Shown: one piece after another, positions 17,312-26,763 of the stretch
Layout of the letters: each line of letters begins with the position of its first letter
Position numbering within the stretch: position 1 is the stretch's first letter
NCBI GenBank assembly: GCA_902625215.1
Contig: CACOAO010000012.1
Location: forward strand, 1 to 64,000
Source: an uncultured SAR116 cluster alpha proteobacterium
GTDB lineage: Bacteria > Pseudomonadota > Alphaproteobacteria > Puniceispirillales > Marisalimonadaceae
Direction: 5' to 3'
DNA: 64,000 nt
Translations under genes and position numbers: made by a program
The notes under the pieces: generated by a model
What the model was told of the DNA's origin: nothing
Database searches by the model: none
The model's input: only the letters and a program-made list of their open reading frames with translations

Positions 17312-18958
17312 TTAGTTAGGATTTAAAGAACTTATTCTTTTATATAAAAAGTAACCTCCGGTTAAAACTAAAATTGTAGCAACAATCATTCTTACTGGAC
17401 TACCCATCAAAAATAATGGAAGCGACAATATGATCATAGAAATAGGAACATAAAGTTTTGAAAATAAGCTGTCCTTCCTTGCATCTTGATAAAATGGGAA
17501 GATCACGGAGATAATTGCCATCAACAAGAAAAACAATGACCATGGCCTTGATATAAATAATAAAATATCATCACTTATACCAGTAGCTCTTGCTAAATTA
17601 AGCTCAGCTAGCTTGCCAAGAACAACACCTAGTATCATGGGTGCGAGAGGGAATCCTAATTTTTTCATAAAATATCCAATTACTCCAAAAAAGAACATTA
17701 CCCATATGTCAAAAACAACGTTGTGTAATGCAAAAACTCCAATAGCACAATAGGCAAGAATCACTGAAGCCAAAACATACATTGGAATTTTTGTAACGAG
17801 CAAAAATATTCTCAGTGAAAAAGCTTGTAACCCAACCATAAAAAAGTGAGCTACGAAAAAAGCAATAAAAACTCCATAAGCTAATAATGGCTCATCTTGA
17901 ATAAATGTTGGGCCAGGAATAATATTATGAATCATCAATGCTCCTAACATAACAGCCGTCACAATATCCCCAGGAATACCAAGCGCCATCATCATAATTA
18001 ATGCACCACCAGCAGTGGCATTGTTTGCTGCTTCTGGTGCAATTACACCATCATATTCACCTTTTCCAAAATTTGACCTATTTGGGGAAGCTTTTTTTGC
18101 CTGATCATAGGCTAAAATATTTGATATTGATCCACCAGCTGCAGGTAAAATGCCAGTAAAAATTCCTATAAAACTTGACCTAAATAAATTCACCCACCTT
18201 TTTAAAATTATTAAAATTGCTTGTCTATGCTCAACTTTAACTATAGCTCCAGATTGAGACATAAGAGGGCTTTTAGCTCTTTTATCATCTTCTACGTCAG
18301 TAAGTAATTGTGAAAATGCAAATAATCCTATTAAAACAGGCAGAAACGCAAATCCTTGCTTAAATTCGTCAAATCCAAAAGTAAATCTTGCAACTCCGTT
18401 GATTTCATCTTCACCAACTGTTGCTGCAAATAATCCAAGTAACCCAGCAATTAAACCTTTAGTTATATTTCCGCCTGATAAACTTACAGTAATTGTAAGA
18501 GCAAAAATAATTAAAGAAAAATAGTCCCAAGGACCAAATTCCAAACCTAAAAATGCTAATTGTGGCGCTAATGCTACTAAAATTACGGCACTAATCATTC
18601 CTCCAAAGAAAGAAGACCATAATCCCAAACCCAATGCGAGACCGGGTCTACCAGACCTTACTAATGGAAAACCATCAAATGTTGTAGCAACGGATGATGG
18701 AGTTCCAGGTATGCCAGTTAACATACATGACATTAGACCTCCAGAAAACCCCCCAACAAATACGCCTAACATAGTTGCTAGACCTTGAACTGCAGTCATA
18801 CCAAAAGTAAATGGAAGAGTTAATATTACACCCATTGCAATAGTAAAACCTGGTATAGCGCCTGCTAAAATACCAGCAAGTGTCCCTATAAACATTAAAC
18901 CTAATGTTACTGGATCTAAAACAATACTGGCAAATGCTTGTAAAATAACATCTATCAT
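17312..18958 (-). CDS. tctA: Tripartite tricarboxylate transporter, large permease
   Basis: A 548-residue inner-membrane protein of the TctA family, with about 10-12 helices. The family motifs IPGFTIAMG near the N-terminus and GIPGTPSSVATTFDG (83-97) are intact. It forms the transport channel with TctB and takes substrate from periplasmic TctC. Known substrates are citrate, other carboxylates and some aromatic acids; none can be assigned here. It is the last gene of tctC-tctB-tctA, 4 bases after tctB. Confidence 0.92.
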   Translation of the reverse strand: MIDVILQAFASIVLDPVTLGLMFIGTLAGILAGAIPGFTIAMGVILTLPFTFGMTAVQGLATMLGVFVGGFSGGLMSCMLTGIPGTPSSVATTFDGFPLVRSGRPGLALGLGLWSSFFGGMISAVILVALAPQLAFLGLEFGPWDYFSLIIFALTITVSLSGGNITKGLIAGLLGLFAATVGEDEINGVARFTFGFDEFKQGFAFLPVLIGLFAFSQLLTDVEDDKRAKSPLMSQSGAIVKVEHRQAILIILKRWVNLFRSSFIGIFTGILPAAGGSISNILAYDQAKKASPNRSNFGKGEYDGVIAPEAANNATAGGALIMMMALGIPGDIVTAVMLGALMIHNIIPGPTFIQDEPLLAYGVFIAFFVAHFFMVGLQAFSLRIFLLVTKIPMYVLASVILAYCAIGVFALHNVVFDIWVMFFFGVIGYFMKKLGFPLAPMILGVVLGKLAELNLARATGISDDILLFISRPWSLFFLLMAIISVIFPFYQDARKDSLFSKLYVPISMIILSLPLFLMGSPVRMIVATILVLTGGYFLYKRISSLNPN

Positions 18959-18962
18959 AATT

Positions 18963-19451
18963 TTACCAAATTCTTAGAATTTCTCCCTCGGGCAAAATCA
19001 CTTTCAAGCCAAAGGTAAAGATTGACCACATAATTCCAATTGTAATAATTGATATAATGAAGTGCTTAATAATCTTTTTTAATTCAAACCCGCCCAACAT
19101 AGTAAGTAATCCAAAAACGAACAATACACCTCCAATTAGCATTCCCAAATAATCTAAAAATGCCAAGAAAATAACAAACATTAAAAAGCATATTAATGCA
19201 TTCTTAAATTTAAAAAAAACATTTGTTAGATTTGTATCATTTGAATTTATATTATTTTCAGCCTCAGTGACCACAGACTTGATTAGCATAACTAGGCACA
19301 TAATTGATAAAAGACATAATACTATGGTTGGCCAAAAACTGGCTTTCATTCCTTGATAGCCTGGGTCTTCAATATCAAAACTACTATTGATCATTATGCC
19401 ACAGAATAATAATAGAAATATTGCTACGATGGTGTCTTTTTTAATATTCAT
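18963..19451 (-). CDS. tctB: Tripartite tricarboxylate transporter, small permease
   Basis: A 162-residue protein with four predicted membrane helices, the TctB (DUF1468) arrangement: the first helix near residues 8-23, the second near 42-62, and a C-terminal pair. Sequence conservation in this family is low, so the call rests on size, topology and its place between tctC and tctA. A long hairpin separates its start from tctC, and the ribosome-binding site is weak, so it is probably made at lower levels than the binding protein. Confidence 0.87.
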   Translation of the reverse strand: MNIKKDTIVAIFLLLFCGIMINSSFDIEDPGYQGMKASFWPTIVLCLLSIMCLVMLIKSVVTEAENNINSNDTNLTNVFFKFKNALICFLMFVIFLAFLDYLGMLIGGVLFVFGLLTMLGGFELKKIIKHFIISIITIGIMWSIFTFGLKVILPEGEILRIW

Positions 19452-19461
19452 AATGATTAAT

Positions 19462-19495
19462 TAAAAGAAGAGATAATAAATTATCTCTTCTTTTA
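19462..19495 (-). terminator. Hairpin between tctC and tctB (attenuator or 3'-end stabiliser)
   Basis: This is a perfect inverted repeat. TAAAAGAAGAGATAAT (19462-19477) faces its complement at 19480-19495, with 2 bases between. It starts 5 bases after the tctC stop and ends 10 bases before the tctB start. In the direction of transcription the stem ends in TTTT then AATTAA, so it may work as a partial terminator, or as a stabiliser of the tctC message. Either would give more binding protein than permease. Confidence 0.65.
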
Positions 19496-19500
19496 TAGCT

Positions 19501-20478
19501 TTAGTCTTTTCTTTTGTATACGCCAACTTGTTTTGCAATTGGCTTCCAGTAATCATAAGTTGCTTGGAAATGTTTTTTATAATCTTCAGGACCTTTATAA
19601 TTAATTAAAATACCTTTTTTATGCATAGCAGCTTTAAAATCTTTATCCATTGCGGCGCCAGCAAACATTTTAGCATAATGATTTACAATTTCTGGAGATG
19701 TTCCTTTTGGGGCAACAACGCCTCTTTCAACAGCAAAAATAACTTTTGCACCCTGTTCCTGTGCTGTTTTTACATCAGGTATTTGGTCCAGTCTTGAATC
19801 ATTAGTAACACCAAGCGCTTTTAACTTACCAGCTTTGATAAATTTTATAGCAGCAGCAAGGTTAATTTCACCTAGTTTTATATTGTCAGCTAATAGCGCA
19901 GTCATTCTTTGTTTTGTTCCGTCGTAGGAGACATGCTTAAATTTTGCACCTGTGGCATCTTCTAAAAGAAGAAAAACAAATTGACTTGTTGAACCAAAAG
20001 TCCCACCTGCTGTAATTGTTCCAGGAGCTTTTTTAGCTGCAGCAACTAGTTCTGATATATTATTGTATGGTGTATTTACATTAGCACCTATGATAGAAGG
20101 TGTTGATGTAACCATTGAAATTGTCTCAAAAGCATCCCAAGTGATATCAATTCTTCCAGTAAAATAACTAGTTATAGCACTTTGGTGAATTGCAAATAAA
20201 GTACAGCCATCAGGTTTTGCTTTGGAGGCTTGTTTAGCACCTTTATTACCACCTTGGCCACCAACATTAACGACTTGAAGTTGTGGTTTAGCTCCATTTT
20301 TGTTAACTTTATCGACCATCTGTCTAAAAATTACATCAGTTCCACCACCTGCTCCCCAAGGAACGATTAGCTTTGCAGTACCACAAGGTATATTAGGTGC
20401 AGCTGAAACTCCCGTGAATGATAAAGCAAGTAAAGCAGCTCCTGCTAAACCTACTTTAAATAAATTTTTTATAGGCAT
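19501..20478 (-). CDS. tctC: Tripartite tricarboxylate transporter, periplasmic binding protein
   Basis: A 325-residue TctC/Bug-family binding protein. An N-terminal signal peptide (MPIKNLF, hydrophobic core LAGAALLALSF, likely cleavage after GVSA) sends it to the periplasm. Family blocks are LIVPWGAGGGTDVIFR and the GGQGGNKGAKQ loop that usually binds the carboxylate. The ATG at 20478 is preferred because GGAG lies 7 bases upstream; an in-frame TTG 12 bases earlier would include that site. It is followed by the hairpin at 19462-19495. The ligand is unknown. Confidence 0.92.
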   Translation of the reverse strand: MPIKNLFKVGLAGAALLALSFTGVSAAPNIPCGTAKLIVPWGAGGGTDVIFRQMVDKVNKNGAKPQLQVVNVGGQGGNKGAKQASKAKPDGCTLFAIHQSAITSYFTGRIDITWDAFETISMVTSTPSIIGANVNTPYNNISELVAAAKKAPGTITAGGTFGSTSQFVFLLLEDATGAKFKHVSYDGTKQRMTALLADNIKLGEINLAAAIKFIKAGKLKALGVTNDSRLDQIPDVKTAQEQGAKVIFAVERGVVAPKGTSPEIVNHYAKMFAGAAMDKDFKAAMHKKGILINYKGPEDYKKHFQATYDYWKPIAKQVGVYKRKD

Positions 20479-20585
20479 TGTTATCTCCAAAAATTAGTTT
20501 AGTTTAGTTTTGAATTAATTTAAGAGTTAATAATTGCTTAGTTGCTTACAAAGAGTCAATTTTTTTATAATATTTTGGAATTAAA

Positions 20586-22394
20586 ATGACAAGATTTACT
20601 ACAAGACCTGAGATTGTTGGCAACTTTGGAGTTGTTACATCCACTCATTGGATTGCGTCTGCTGTGGGGATGTCGATTCTCGAGAAAAATGGCAATGCCT
20701 TTGATGCAGCAGTAGCAACCGGATTTGCACTTCAAGTAGTTGAACCTCACCTTAATGGTCCAGGTGGAGAAGTGCCTTTAATCTTATGCCAAAATGAAGA
20801 AAGCCCTATTGTAATATGTGGCCAAGGTGTTGCTCCAAATCTTGCTACTCTTAAAACTTTTAGCGACCTGAATTTAAATATAGTTCCAGGAAGTGGTCTT
20901 TTACCAGCTGTTGTTCCAGGAGCATTTGATGCTTGGATGCTTCTTTTACAAAATTATGGGACGATGTCATTAAGAACGGTATTAGAACCAGCAGTAAGTA
21001 TTGCGACAAAAGGTTATCCTTTAGTTCCAAACATTATTAACACAATTAAATCTGTAGAAGAACTGTTTAAAACTGAATGGACAAGTTCAGCAGAAATTTA
21101 TCTTCCTAAGGGTGTCCTTCCATCAATTGGTGATTTTTTTAAGAATAAAAAAATGGCTAATACATACTTAAGAATTATCAAGGAAGCAGAAAGCAAATCT
21201 AAAGATCGTGAAGAACAAATAAAACATGCTCGTTTGATATGGAGCCAAGGATTTGTTGCACAAGAAATAGAAGATTTTTGTAAAAATAATGAGTTTATGG
21301 ATACAACTGAAAAAAGACATAAGGGTCTATTAACTGGAGATGATCTCGCAAATTGGGCTGCAACTATAGAGAAACCTTTATCTTATAATTACAAAAACTA
21401 TACTATATGTAAAACTGGTCCATGGGGTCAAGGGCCAACTTTTTTACAGCAATTAGCATTGTTAAAAGAATTTGATTTAGATTCATTAGATGAAAATTCA
21501 CCTGAGTTTGTTCACTTGGTTGTAGAAGCGACTAAATTGGCTTTTGCGGATAGAGAAGCTTTTTATGGAGATACGAATTTTAATGATGTACCCATGAATG
21601 TTTTACTAAGTGAAGATTATAATACTGAACGAAGAAATTTAATATCCAAAGAAGCTTCAATGGAAGTTAGACCAGGAGTTATTCCAGGCTTTGGAGGAAA
21701 TGTGTTGGTAAGACCGAAAGGAAGTACTCCTGAATCATTTTCAAAATTTGACATCGGAGAACCTACAGTAGCAAGATTTGATGAACTTAATCCCACTAAT
21801 CTTGGAGATACAAAAGGAGATACTACTCACTTTGATATAATTGATAGATGGGGAAATATGATTGCTGGCACGCCTAGTGGTGGTTGGCTACAAAGCTCTC
21901 CAATAATTCCTAACCTTGGGTTTTGTTTATCTAATAGAGGACAAATGTTTTGGTTGGATAAAAGCTCTCCTGCATGTATTGGTCCAAAAAGAAGACCTAG
22001 AACTACTTTATCACCAAGTCTTGCTCTTAAAGACGGGCTACCTTATATGGTTTTCGGAACACCAGGAGGTGATCAACAAGATCAGTGGTCATTACATTTA
22101 TTTTTGAGACATGTACATTTTGGTCTTAATCTTCAAGAAGCAATCGATGCCCCAGGTTTTAGCACTGCACATTTTCCAAATTCTTTTTATCCAAGAGAAA
22201 CTGATATCGGCCATTTAGCAGTTGAAGGAAGATTTCCTAAGGAGACTATTGATAAGCTTATAAAAAAAGGGCACAAGGTAATTGTTGATGATGACTGGAG
22301 CCTTGGCAGAATGACGGCAGCATCAAAAGATGGTGCAATATTAAAAGCAGCAGCTAATCCAAGATTTATGCAAGGCTACGCAATTGGAAGATAA
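20586..22394 (+). CDS. Gamma-glutamyltransferase family protein
   Basis: A 602-residue Ntn-hydrolase of the gamma-glutamyltransferase / cephalosporin-acylase family, which self-cleaves to two chains. The nucleophile is T413 in KGDTTHFDIID, corresponding to the TTH motif, and the later GTPGGDQQDQW block matches the usual glycine-rich substrate loop. No signal peptide is visible at the N-terminus, unlike periplasmic GGT, so it may act in the cytoplasm on an imported gamma-glutamyl compound or amide. It is divergent from tctC with a 107-base shared region, and 19 bases precede the aspartate-dehydrogenase-like gene. The true substrate may differ from glutathione. Confidence 0.85.
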   Translation: MTRFTTRPEIVGNFGVVTSTHWIASAVGMSILEKNGNAFDAAVATGFALQVVEPHLNGPGGEVPLILCQNEESPIVICGQGVAPNLATLKTFSDLNLNIVPGSGLLPAVVPGAFDAWMLLLQNYGTMSLRTVLEPAVSIATKGYPLVPNIINTIKSVEELFKTEWTSSAEIYLPKGVLPSIGDFFKNKKMANTYLRIIKEAESKSKDREEQIKHARLIWSQGFVAQEIEDFCKNNEFMDTTEKRHKGLLTGDDLANWAATIEKPLSYNYKNYTICKTGPWGQGPTFLQQLALLKEFDLDSLDENSPEFVHLVVEATKLAFADREAFYGDTNFNDVPMNVLLSEDYNTERRNLISKEASMEVRPGVIPGFGGNVLVRPKGSTPESFSKFDIGEPTVARFDELNPTNLGDTKGDTTHFDIIDRWGNMIAGTPSGGWLQSSPIIPNLGFCLSNRGQMFWLDKSSPACIGPKRRPRTTLSPSLALKDGLPYMVFGTPGGDQQDQWSLHLFLRHVHFGLNLQEAIDAPGFSTAHFPNSFYPRETDIGHLAVEGRFPKETIDKLIKKGHKVIVDDDWSLGRMTAASKDGAILKAAANPRFMQGYAIGR

Positions 22395-22413
22395 AATCAT
22401 AAAGGCAAAAAAA

Positions 22414-23214
22414 ATGAATGTAGGTATCATTGGCTTTGGCTCGATAGGAACAGAAGTAGCTAAAGCACTTATTAAAGGTGTAGAAAATTTTTCTCTATAT
22501 GGAATTACATCTAGAAGCATTGCAAACGCAGAAGCAAGAATTGTAAAATTAAATAAAAATATCAAAATTTATGACCTAGAAACTCTGATAAATAATTGTC
22601 AAATTGTTATAGATTGCGCTCCAAAAGAAGCTTTTAGAGATATAGCAACGAGATGTATTGAAAAAGGTAAAAAATTAATAACTGTTAGTGGCTCTGGTAT
22701 ACTTGATAATTTAGATTTAATTGAATCGCCAAAACACAACAATGCTCAAATAATTTTAGCAACAGGTGCTATATTAGGTTTGGACGCATTGAGGGCTGCT
22801 GCAGAATCCACAATTCATTCTGTTAAAATGACAACTCGAAAACCTCCTAATGCGCTTTCAACTGCACCATATGTCATTAAAAACAATATAGAGCTTGATC
22901 AATTATCAGAATCCAGATTAATCTTTAAAGGTTCTGCTACAGATGGTGCAAAAGCATTTCCAGCAAATGTGAATGTAGCTGCTGCAGTTGGACTAGCAGG
23001 TATAGGTGCCAACAAAACTGAACTTGAAATATGGGCAGACCCTAATTTAGAAAGAAATACACATAAAGTTGAAGTTAAATCTGATAGCGCAGAATTCGAA
23101 ATGTCAATTCAAAATGTTCAAACACCTGAAAATCCAGGAACTGGAAAAATTACTGGATTAAGTGTAATTGCCTGCTTAAGAGGCCTAGAATCTTCACTTA
23201 AAGTTGGATCATAA
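22414..23214 (+). CDS. L-aspartate dehydrogenase-like protein
   Basis: A 266-residue NAD(P)-dependent enzyme of the L-aspartate dehydrogenase family (NadX-like, formerly DUF108), converting L-aspartate to oxaloacetate or iminoaspartate with ammonia. Seen are the Rossmann motif GIIGFGSIG (4-12), TGAILGLDAL (117-126), TRKPP, the FPANVNVAAA block and the proposed catalytic H217 in NTHKVEV. ATG at 22414 is chosen, with AAAGG about 9 bases upstream; an in-frame TTG at 22384 would overlap the upstream gene by 11 bases. It follows the gamma-glutamyltransferase-like gene and probably shares its transcript. It could work in amino-acid breakdown rather than NAD synthesis. Confidence 0.85.
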   Translation: MNVGIIGFGSIGTEVAKALIKGVENFSLYGITSRSIANAEARIVKLNKNIKIYDLETLINNCQIVIDCAPKEAFRDIATRCIEKGKKLITVSGSGILDNLDLIESPKHNNAQIILATGAILGLDALRAAAESTIHSVKMTTRKPPNALSTAPYVIKNNIELDQLSESRLIFKGSATDGAKAFPANVNVAAAVGLAGIGANKTELEIWADPNLERNTHKVEVKSDSAEFEMSIQNVQTPENPGTGKITGLSVIACLRGLESSLKVGS

Positions 23215-23216
23215 AA

Positions 23217-24131
23217 TTATTTAAGGCTATCTTTATAGATCTTCATTCTTAAATAACAAGATTTGAGTATTGGGCAGTCAAAATCAAATTTTTCTGCTTC
23301 TGCTATTAAATCTCCAAATATTTCTTCGTGCTCAGTAGGAGCTTTTTTTTCAATATCTCTAAGCATAGAAGCTTTAATGAGAGATCCCGGTGTCATTATA
23401 TTTTTTAAAACGTTTTTTGTTTCCAAGTCACTTATAGTAAAACCATTAAATTTTGCTATTGATCTACATTCATTATACAAATCAGATAAAGTTTTTTTTC
23501 CTACTTCGTGATTACTTATTTCCCCAAGTGGACAATTAAATAATGTTGTGGCCCCAGCAACAGTTGAAATAAAAACCCATTTTCTCCATAAATCTGCAGT
23601 AATATCTTCTGATATAGCAGCGTCAAATTTAGTTTTTTTACAGATATTATAAAATGATAAAAGATCATTATTTCGGTTTTTATTTCTATTTCCAAAAGTA
23701 ATTTTTTTAAATTCACTAAAATGTTCTATTGCACCATGATTATTTATAGTTGAACTTATGTGAGCTACACCACCAATTACATTTTCACTTCCAAATTCTT
23801 TATCTAGTCTTTTCATGTGAGTAAAACCATTCAAAAAAGGGATAATAACACCCTTACCTTTAATACCTTTTAAATCACGCATCGCTTGATCTAAATCATA
23901 GGTCTTACATGAAACTAAAATCACATCGTAAATTGGTTTTAACTCATTAGATAAAATTAAATTAGGAGTTAAACTTAAATCACCTAATGGACTAAAAATC
24001 TCTAATTTATTTTTTAATAATAATTCTTTTCTTTTTGGTCTAACTAAAAAAGTTATATCAGCACCACTTTCTTGAAGAAAGCCTCCGAAAAAACCACCAA
24101 TTCCCCCTGTGCCTAATACAAGTATTTTCAT
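23217..24131 (-). CDS. Ketopantoate reductase (PanE/ApbA) family protein
   Basis: A 304-residue NADPH-dependent reductase of the PanE/ApbA fold. The N-terminal LVLGTGGIGGFFGG (4-17) binds NADPH, K76 lies in VSCKTYDL, and the catalytic lysine is K184 in DLWRKWVF. Authentic PanE makes pantoate for coenzyme A, but paralogues that reduce other 2-oxo acids are common in catabolic clusters like this one. The neighbourhood (aspartate dehydrogenase, aldo/keto reductase, carboxylate transporter) fits a paralogue as well as the true PanE. It converges on the aspartate-dehydrogenase-like gene with 2 bases between stops. Confidence 0.82.
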   Translation of the reverse strand: MKILVLGTGGIGGFFGGFLQESGADITFLVRPKRKELLLKNKLEIFSPLGDLSLTPNLILSNELKPIYDVILVSCKTYDLDQAMRDLKGIKGKGVIIPFLNGFTHMKRLDKEFGSENVIGGVAHISSTINNHGAIEHFSEFKKITFGNRNKNRNNDLLSFYNICKKTKFDAAISEDITADLWRKWVFISTVAGATTLFNCPLGEISNHEVGKKTLSDLYNECRSIAKFNGFTISDLETKNVLKNIMTPGSLIKASMLRDIEKKAPTEHEEIFGDLIAEAEKFDFDCPILKSCYLRMKIYKDSLK

Positions 24132-24205
24132 ACAGTCCTAACTTTTGAATTAATGATATTTATGCAATTTGTTAGTACCTTACTATCATCTAATTGAATT
24201 CAAAA

Positions 24206-25183
24206 TCAAACAAAATTAGAGTTTTGTAATTCCAGAATTTGTTCTAAAATATCTTTTGGTAATGGTCCCATTTCAAATGCTTGCAGGGCATTCGTTAAAT
24301 GATCTAAAGAGGCTAAACCAAGAACGATACAACTCAAGTCATCATTACTAAGGCCATACCTAAGTGCAAATTGAGCTCTATTTCCATAATTATCACCAAC
24401 TAATTTAAATAATTTTTCAACGCGTCTCTCTTCTTCACTTATATCAATAACGTCAGTTACTGGTATTTCTCTTCCATGCCGGACTTTAGTGGCTAACAAA
24501 CCAGCAGCAAAAATTCTAATACCCATAATGCCCATTTCTTGTTCTTGGCAAGAAGAAATTAAACCAGAGAAATCATGGTCAGTCCATGTACCTTTTTCAT
24601 TAAAACTAGCGCTAGGATTAAGAAGATTATAATAAATTTGAGCAGTGTCAAAATGTCCAGTTCTTATAATTTCCTTTATCGAATTAGCTTCTCCTAAAGC
24701 CGTTAAACCAATATTTTCAACACGTCCATCATCTTTTAATTTTGTCATAAGCTCACAAATATTATTTTTAAAAATTTGATCCGATGTTAAAGTGTCTTTA
24801 CTTTCATTGAGAGTGATTCTGTTATGCAATTGATATAATTCTAATTTATCTATCTTTAACCTTTTAAGACTATTGTCTAATTTTCTGTCTAATTGTGAAC
24901 TAAATGTCTCTGAACTTGTAGGGTCTAATCTTGCTTTCGAAGATATTTTTAATTTTTCCGAAGATGAAAAAGAACTTAATAAGTGACCAATATTATTTTC
25001 TGATTTTCCATCACTGTAAGTCTCAGCAGTATCAACCCAATTGATACCTGCTTTTAGTGAAAGTTCTAAAGCCTTTTCCATTATATCAAACTTAGGATCA
25101 ATGAAAAGTCCACCGACCCAACCCCCACCTAATATAACATGTGATATGTTTAATCCTGTTCTACCCAATTTATTTTTTTTCAT
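24206..25183 (-). CDS. Aldo/keto reductase
   Basis: A 325-residue NADPH-dependent oxidoreductase. The catalytic tetrad is complete: D51 and Y56 (WVDTAETYSDG), K83 (ISSKARLD) and H120 (YQLHNR). The N-terminus LGRTGLNISHVILGGG is the usual first strand. The C-terminal half, with MGIRIFAAG and NALQAFEMGPL, resembles the L-galactose/D-threo-aldose dehydrogenase-type branch, but the substrate cannot be fixed. It sits 74 bases upstream of the PanE-like gene on the same strand. The 107-base gap on its other side, before gatB, shows no clear structure. Confidence 0.88.
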   Translation of the reverse strand: MKKNKLGRTGLNISHVILGGGWVGGLFIDPKFDIMEKALELSLKAGINWVDTAETYSDGKSENNIGHLLSSFSSSEKLKISSKARLDPTSSETFSSQLDRKLDNSLKRLKIDKLELYQLHNRITLNESKDTLTSDQIFKNNICELMTKLKDDGRVENIGLTALGEANSIKEIIRTGHFDTAQIYYNLLNPSASFNEKGTWTDHDFSGLISSCQEQEMGIMGIRIFAAGLLATKVRHGREIPVTDVIDISEEERRVEKLFKLVGDNYGNRAQFALRYGLSNDDLSCIVLGLASLDHLTNALQAFEMGPLPKDILEQILELQNSNFV

Positions 25184-25290
25184 AATATTTTCATTTCTAT
25201 CTATTTTAGTTTATTTAGATTACAAGGTGAATAGATCTAAATTCAACTTATTTAAAATAAAAAGTAATTATTAAAGAAGTAAATATTAAT

Positions 25291-26763
25291 TTACTTAAGT
25301 TTTTCTTTAAGTAGTTTATTAACAATACCTGGATTTGCTTTACCTTGAGACAATTTCATAACCTGTCCTACGAAAAACCCAAATAATTTATCTTTTCCAC
25401 CTAAATATTCAGTCACCTTTTCTTGATTATTTGAAATTACTTGATCTATCAATTTCAAAATTTCTGTATCATCTGAAACTTGCTCTAGTCCCTTTTCTTT
25501 TACAATTTCAGAAGGTGATTTTTTACTTTTCATCATTTCAGAAAATACTTCTTTTGCTATTTTACCTGAAATAGTTCCATTAGATATCAAGGAAACCAAC
25601 TCTCCAAGGTTTTCTGATGTAATTGGAGATTCTAAAAATGATAAGTTGTCTTTTTTTAATGCACCAAATAATTCTGTGATCATCCAATTAGCTGTAAGTT
25701 TCCCATCTCTTCCATTAGCCGCTTGTTGATAAAAATCAACGTAATCTTTTTCCTCAACAAGAATTGAAGCATCGTAAGAAGTAATACCAAAATCTTGTAC
25801 AAGCCTCTTTTTAAGACTATCTGGTAATTCTGGAAGTTTTTCTTTAATACTTTGTACCCAACTTTCTGTAAATTCTAATGGTAACAAATCTGGATCAGGA
25901 AAATATCTGTAATCATGAGCATCTTCCTTACTCCTCATTGATCTTGTTTCACCAGTGGAAGTATCAAAAAGTCTAGTTTCTTGGTCTATTGTTCCACCTG
26001 TCTCCAATATTTCAACTTGTCTTTCTGCTTCAGATTGTATCGCTTGAATAATGAATCTAATTGAATTTAGGTTTTTTATTTCACATCTCGTTCCAAATTC
26101 TTCTCCAGACTTTCTGACAGATACATTACAATCAGCTCTAAGTGATCCTTCTTCCATATTTCCGTCGCAGGCACCAATATATCTTAAAATAGATCTAATT
26201 TTTTTAACATACGAACCTGCTTCTTGAGGTGATCTTATATCTGGTTTGGAAACTATTTCCATTAGCGCAACGCCAGTTCTATTTAAATCTATGTATGATT
26301 TTGTTGGATGTTTATCATGAAGTGATTTTCCTGCATCCTGTTCCAAATGCAATCGCTCAATACCAATTGTAGTTTGTTCACCATCATCTAAATCAACTAT
26401 AACTTCACCTTCTCCAACAATAGGTTTTGTGAATTGACTTATCTGATATCCTTGAGGTAAATCTGCGTAAAAGTAATTTTTTCTATCAAAAACCGAAACA
26501 TTATTTATTTTAGCATTTAGTGCTAAACCTGTTTTAACTGCTTGTTCCACACAGAACTCATTAATAACAGGTAGCATACCAGGCATTGCAGCATCAACTA
26601 AAGATACATTTCTATTAGCTTCAGAACCAAAGGAAGCGGATGCTCCTGAAAACAATTTTGATTTACTTGAAATTTGTGCATGTATTTCAAGTCCAATTAC
26701 CATTTCCCATAAACCAGTTTCACCCTGAATATGTCCTGGCTTCAAAGTAGAAGTTTCACTCAT
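25291..26763 (-). CDS. gatB: Asp/Glu-tRNA amidotransferase subunit B
   Basis: A 490-residue subunit of the GatCAB complex, which turns Glu-tRNA(Gln) and Asp-tRNA(Asn) into the amide forms. GatB binds the misacylated tRNA and activates the side chain with ATP. Seen are [12 protein letters not shown] (19-30), [27 protein letters not shown] and the C-terminal helical YqeY-like tail ending [13 protein letters not shown]. Length is normal. The start overlaps gatA by 4 bases in the C-A-B order. Confidence 0.97.
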   Translation of the reverse strand: MSETSTLKPGHIQGETGLWEMVIGLEIHAQISSKSKLFSGASASFGSEANRNVSLVDAAMPGMLPVINEFCVEQAVKTGLALNAKINNVSVFDRKNYFYADLPQGYQISQFTKPIVGEGEVIVDLDDGEQTTIGIERLHLEQDAGKSLHDKHPTKSYIDLNRTGVALMEIVSKPDIRSPQEAGSYVKKIRSILRYIGACDGNMEEGSLRADCNVSVRKSGEEFGTRCEIKNLNSIRFIIQAIQSEAERQVEILETGGTIDQETRLFDTSTGETRSMRSKEDAHDYRYFPDPDLLPLEFTESWVQSIKEKLPELPDSLKKRLVQDFGITSYDASILVEEKDYVDFYQQAANGRDGKLTANWMITELFGALKKDNLSFLESPITSENLGELVSLISNGTISGKIAKEVFSEMMKSKKSPSEIVKEKGLEQVSDDTEILKLIDQVISNNQEKVTEYLGGKDKLFGFFVGQVMKLSQGKANPGIVNKLLKEKLK

